Part shown: positions 60,106 to 64,000 of the stretch, one piece after another
How positions within the stretch are numbered: the first letter of the stretch is position 1
Layout: every line of letters starts with the position of its first letter
Assembly (NCBI GenBank): GCA_039000515.1
Contig: JBCFYV010000287.1
Location: 234,894 to 298,893, forward strand
Direction: 5' to 3'
From: Timema cristinae
Lineage: Eukaryota; Arthropoda; Insecta; Phasmatodea; Timematidae
Length of the DNA: 64,000 nucleotides
Position numbers and translations under genes: made by a program
The notes under the pieces: generated by a model
What the model was told of the DNA's origin: nothing
The model's input: only the letters and a program-made list of their open reading frames with translations
Databases searched by the model: none

Positions 60106-60874
60106 GGCTCCAAGCCACGCCTCTCCCTCCCCCCTCCCACAAAGTACACGGATCTAGACCCTCAATGTGAAAACTACTCAACACAAAGTATCATGATTCT
60201 AAGCATGTCACATAGAAAGAAATTTATGTTCTAAAGTCCGTGAATCAGATAAATTATTTCTCGTATACCTTGACTGTTATGGGAATTACGGCTCTTTCAA
60301 GTGCAGCTGCCACACCTGTGCACCCAGTCACTACGTCAAGCCTACCCTGACACACTTTACCGTGTGAGCACCTTACAACCCTACCCATAGGCTCTATACA
60401 CTACGTCACGATGATAGGGAGAAAAAACAGTCAGACCGTGCGAGAGACAACCCTTCTCATCCCCGAAGGTCAGCTGCTCCACACCCAACCCTCACGCCAT
60501 CACATGCTACAACCCTTCTCATCCCATTACAGAAAGCCGCAAGAAAAAACACTTCCCCAGGTGCTCAACACACCCTCATCCCACCATCGAGTGCTCCAAC
60601 CCTTCTCATCTCCTCCCCCTCCCACCAGCCAATTATGTAAATGAGTGTTGCAGTATACCGCTTTTACCAAAAAGGTGCCCATACCCCTACCCCACAACTC
60701 ACATCACCACAACATCTCAGGAACCCTCCCAAACCCCCCATCACATCTCTCAGTCATCCCCCCACCTCCCCACCCCCACATCTCACATCAACATATCTAT
60801 CGTGTCATCTCAGGAACCCTCTAACTCTTGATTAATGAGTGTCCCAGAAACTGCACTTCTCCCTTACTCACTCC

Positions 60875-61905
60875 TCTTATCGACGCGATTAGCATGCAAG
60901 GAAATTCCCATTTATACAATAAATATAAGTTGATCACTTTTATATTAATTTATTATTCCTTTATATGTATTATAATTGACATCCTCAGCTTGTACAAACA
61001 AACCCATCTCTAGCTAGTCGCCGTACATTATATCATAGCTAAATATGCCACGACAAGCAACACACGTCTTGTCGCCACCCCGGTCACCAAGTGTCTCTTT
61101 CTTGTTTAACAGTGAGAGCTTTTCAAATTCTGATGGCATCGTAGATTGCACCAGGGTGGACTGACAATCTCGACCTATAATATGAGAGTAGTTTAAAACT
61201 AACTTTCTGGTTGGATGGACAATGCAACCGCTCCGTACTAAGAAAAGGGTGTATTTCTTTTAGAATGAAAACTATAGATCAGCCCTTTCTATTTTGTTTA
61301 ATCGTCCAAAGCACCAAATAATCAAATTTAAAATAAAATAAATGTAATGAATTTCAAACTGTCTGAATGGTTTAAATATTCTAAAATGCAAATGAATAAC
61401 TAAAACTGACATTATAAAATAAAGAGAATTCCTGAATTTAAACATGAAATGCAAATAAAATATAAAAACTGCCGACTCATACTTAATTTTTGAAACAACA
61501 TAGGGCTTACAAATTGGGACAGTACATAAAATTAATAACTCAGTTTTAGGTTATTGTTCCTGGACTTTTTTATCACAACACTTTCACCCAATCCAACTTC
61601 CCGAGTTCCATTACATTTTTTCCTTGTTGTAAACTATCAAGAATACAATAGTATAATCAGGTAGCATAAACCTAGAATTGAATCCGAAACTTACAGGCCT
61701 ACCTCAAAATAATAAATTGCTGGAATTAATGACGGAAAACATATATAATCAATTATAACAGTATATTGTTAGAAGATATACATTATATTATGTTATACAA
61801 ACGCAAGTTGAGCAATTGTGTTACTATATGAACTCTGACTGATATACAACACTATTTAAGGCAGGCAGATGAGGTAAAGTGCTTAAGAACTTTACCTTCC
61901 CCAAG
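60875..61905. other. AT-rich DNA right of the Polinton, no gene seen
   Basis: No recognisable gene or repeat family in this host flank. Confidence 0.5.
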
Positions 61906-61908
61906 TGT

Positions 61909-62150
61909 ATATTATTAGCACCACGTCATAGTACCGTTCGGATTATATTCATATGTACTAATTACGCTAATGGATTAAGGATGAGGTAGGTAGAGGAAGT
62001 GGACCCGCATTTACGTGGAGGGAGAGTAGGAAACAATTAAGGAAAAACCACACTCAGTGCACCCGATTAGGATCGAACGCCCCCGATGTCCCCATCCACT
62101 GCAGTCTAGTTTATTTCTAGAGTGGCACGTTATACCCACGGCCATCGCAT
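61909..62150 (-). mobile_element. tRNA-derived SINE copy
   Basis: Reversed, it has GATGGGGACATCGGGGGCG near the head, GTTCGATCCTAATCGGGTG, CTCCACGTAAATGCGGGTCC, CACTTCCTCTACC and ATTAGCGTAATTAGTAC, ending in GTGCTAATAAT. Confidence 0.82.
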
Positions 62151-62177
62151 ACTTTTATTATTACTATTATTATTTTA

Positions 62178-62178
62178 T

Positions 62179-62212
<34 letters not shown>

Positions 62213-62213
62213 T
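62178..62213. repeat. (TAG)n microsatellite
   Basis: About 11 uninterrupted TAG/GTA units. Confidence 0.95.
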
Positions 62214-64000
62214 TAGTATGTTTAGTAAAGGAGATCTCGTAACATTAATTTACTCAGTGCGTGTTCTAAATTTACAATCTTCTTCTTCTTACTATTTTTT
62301 ATGATTGTAATGTACCATTATTCAGTTACCATTATAAAAATGAAAGTTTTCTTCAGTGGTGGCTTGTGGTTGGGAGGTTAAAAGGTGACACTTTGAGCCT
62401 ATTATACTTCAAAAGATAGTGTGTTAGGATACCAGTGTGTTAAAAGAAGGGGGGAGGGGTATTGTGTACCCAGTCACTTCTCGATCATCTTCTTCTTACG
62501 GTGTCGTCCACGGCAGTCAGTTGTTTCGGTAGAGCATCTCGGGGTTATAAGTATAATGGTGGAGGTAGAGGTACTCAGCCGATTAAAAACATATGAGGTA
62601 GTGTAGTATTTGAGTTTTAATTTCACCAAAAATGTACATAATGGTAATACGGCTAATTAATTTAGATGAACGAATTAGTTACATTGATAAAGACAACTTT
62701 TTAGCCACCTGGACTAGATCTCCTCTCCCCCATCTTTACAGGTTGAAATGGTAGGTTATTACCGGTTTACTCTATTTTAGTGTTAACAGTCCTGTCTCCC
62801 GATCGCGTCTGTCCCGCGTCTGACATTTCCCCTTCTATATAATGTAAAACTCAGACGCTCAAGCGAATGCACTGATTGGCCAGGAGTCCGCGCCAAAACC
62901 TACCCCTCCCCCGAAAGACCACAGTGTAAGCAACAGGTGCGTCTCCCAGCTTCCGGGTTCAGATATCACTTCGTTGCACGATGCTTAAAATGAAAAATAA
63001 AAGTAATAAATTTGGATGACTCTAATATTCCAACAATGACTATAAATAATGAAAAACTATAAGATTAAAAAATTTAAAGGCCTGAAAATGAAGTTAAAGA
63101 ATTGAAATTTAAAACATGCATTGCTTAAAACTTTGGTTATGATTTACATGATTATAATTACCATAAAACCCAAACTTTCTTATAATTAACCATTTAATAG
63201 TAATAAAGAGAATTAAATTAGGCCTAAATGAAATGAACAATGTATTTATCAGTTTAGTACTCTGAGTAGCTTGAGCGTATTAATATATAAAAAAAGGCAA
63301 ACTAATGTAATTTAAACAAGAAATGGTTGAGAACTAAGGGCCTAAAACCCTGACCACTTTACAATTGGTGGTCGGTAGGGGTAGATAGGAAATACGGAAG
63401 ATAGAGGGGAAGAAAAAATGTCGGATCAACGTTAAAATTATTTTAATTAACTTATTAATGACAAAATTAGGAGTATGATTGCACCCTACATGACAGGAAT
63501 GAAGGGGTGGGGTGCAATTAAACATAACATAGTAAGAAAAAGACATACTGTACATTTTATTTTCAAGGGACATTATACAAAAGAGTAGCAGATCACTGTG
63601 TATTACAGGAAATTGGTTGTCTAATTAGTAAAGGGCAATGCAGCCAGGCTAAAGTGTAGCACTCTCTATATTTTCTATAAATGACCATATTACACTCGTT
63701 CAGTATTCATAGTGCTCGGATTATGTAGTGAGCACTCTGCCCCATACTCCCTCGGGCAGCAGTCCACATACCTATATTTCAAGAATAATACAACCACATT
63801 AGAAATCCATACGCATGAGGTGCAATGGTACATCAACAATCAAAAATGGTTAGGGGAGGTGTACATTACACAAACGCAAATAAGTCACGAGATGGTGGCT
63901 AAGTATCTCGTCTAAAAAGACCCAACAGAGAAGAAACTGGGGCAGCCAAGACGGTCAAGCCTCAATTGGTGCACCCAAAATGAGAGACCATATCTATACC
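62214..64000. other. Intergenic DNA, no gene recognised
   Basis: A GC-richer patch at 62,790-62,965 contains CTATATAATG, a GATTGGCC (CCAAT-type) word and CpG dinucleotides, so it could be a promoter, but no downstream coding exon was recognised. Short frames near 63,334-63,573 and 63,712-63,915 have no known motif. Confidence 0.4.

Larger units (their letters stand above)
49079..60868 (+). mobile_element. Polinton/Maverick-type element, palindromic derivative
   Basis: The element starts AGTAAGGGAGAAGTGCAG and ends with its inverse, CTGCACTTCTCCCTTACT. CACTCC lies outside both ends (49073-49078 and 60869-60874). AG...CT termini with a 6-bp target duplication are the defining ends of Polintons, made by a retroviral-type integrase. 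It encodes a Polinton-type protein-primed DNA polymerase B. The inverted arms are 5202 bp (49079-54280) and 4056 bp (56813-60868), far longer than the usual few hundred bp to 1 kb, around a 2532-bp spacer. Integrase, ATPase, protease and capsid genes are missing, so mobility would need help in trans. An adintovirus-type ancestor is equally possible. Confidence 0.88.
56813..60868 (-). repeat. Right arm of the giant inverted repeat
   Basis: Reverse-complement partner of 49079-54280, ending at the CACTCC duplication. It is shorter mainly because the TG/CA block is reduced and the 46-bp array is missing. Confidence 0.92.

Noticed and set aside
49079..60868. The palindrome as a pure assembly artefact
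   Set aside because: The arms differ by many small changes, the TG block differs by about 1.1 kb, a 46-bp array is in one arm only, and the outer ends carry an exact 6-bp duplication. A fold-back artefact would give identical arms.

Overview
The window looks like AT-rich, intron-scale animal intergenic DNA, most likely from an arthropod and probably an insect. The evidence is the mix of mobile elements: a Ty3/Gypsy LTR element, hAT, mariner, P-like and PIF/Harbinger-like relics, a Polinton/Maverick, MITEs, and at least ten tRNA-derived SINE copies. The species assignment is inference. I found no convincing host protein-coding gene and no functional tRNA or rRNA gene. It reads as a transposon graveyard with one standout element.

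Left part (1-17,340). A solo LTR with perfect TGTAAC...GTTACA ends and a 4-bp ATAT target duplication lies at 518-1561. AT-rich unique DNA and SINE copies follow. A 9.4-kb Ty3/Gypsy element on the minus strand (4787-14157) has two 0.8-kb LTRs about 2% apart, a primer-binding site, a polypurine tract and an ACCC target duplication. It landed inside an older tRNA-type SINE, splitting its A box from its B box. Its gag, protease, RT, RNase H and integrase are all recognisable but frameshifted.

Middle part (17,340-49,070). A PIF/Harbinger-like element with a decayed MADF domain is interrupted by a complete 2.5-kb hAT element with an 8-bp target duplication. Further right are a MITE with TIRs of about 117 bp, a 5'-truncated mariner relic, and two directly repeated copies of an ancient minisatellite of about 58 bp that carry hAT-type MITE sequence. 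Then come a decayed THAP/P-element transposase, an 88-bp tandem array, two copies of a palindromic MITE family, several SINEs, a fold-back tRNA-like palindrome and an isolated THAP-domain fragment.

Right part (49,079-60,868). This is an 11.8-kb Polinton/Maverick-type element bounded by AG...CT ends and a 6-bp CACTCC target duplication. It is built as a giant palindrome: a 5.2-kb left arm and a 4.1-kb right arm flank a 2.5-kb spacer. The spacer holds the rest of a protein-primed type B DNA polymerase gene. Each arm holds a small gene with a TATA box and a consensus splice donor, a TG/CA-rich intron-like region, a SINE copy and the N-terminal part of the polymerase. The inner breakpoint lies about 50 bp after the polymerase stop codon. 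No integrase, packaging ATPase, protease or capsid gene is visible. The structure looks like a defective-genome-style derivative in which one end of a larger Polinton was lost and replaced by an inverted copy of the other end. The last 3 kb hold another SINE, a TAG microsatellite and no recognised gene.
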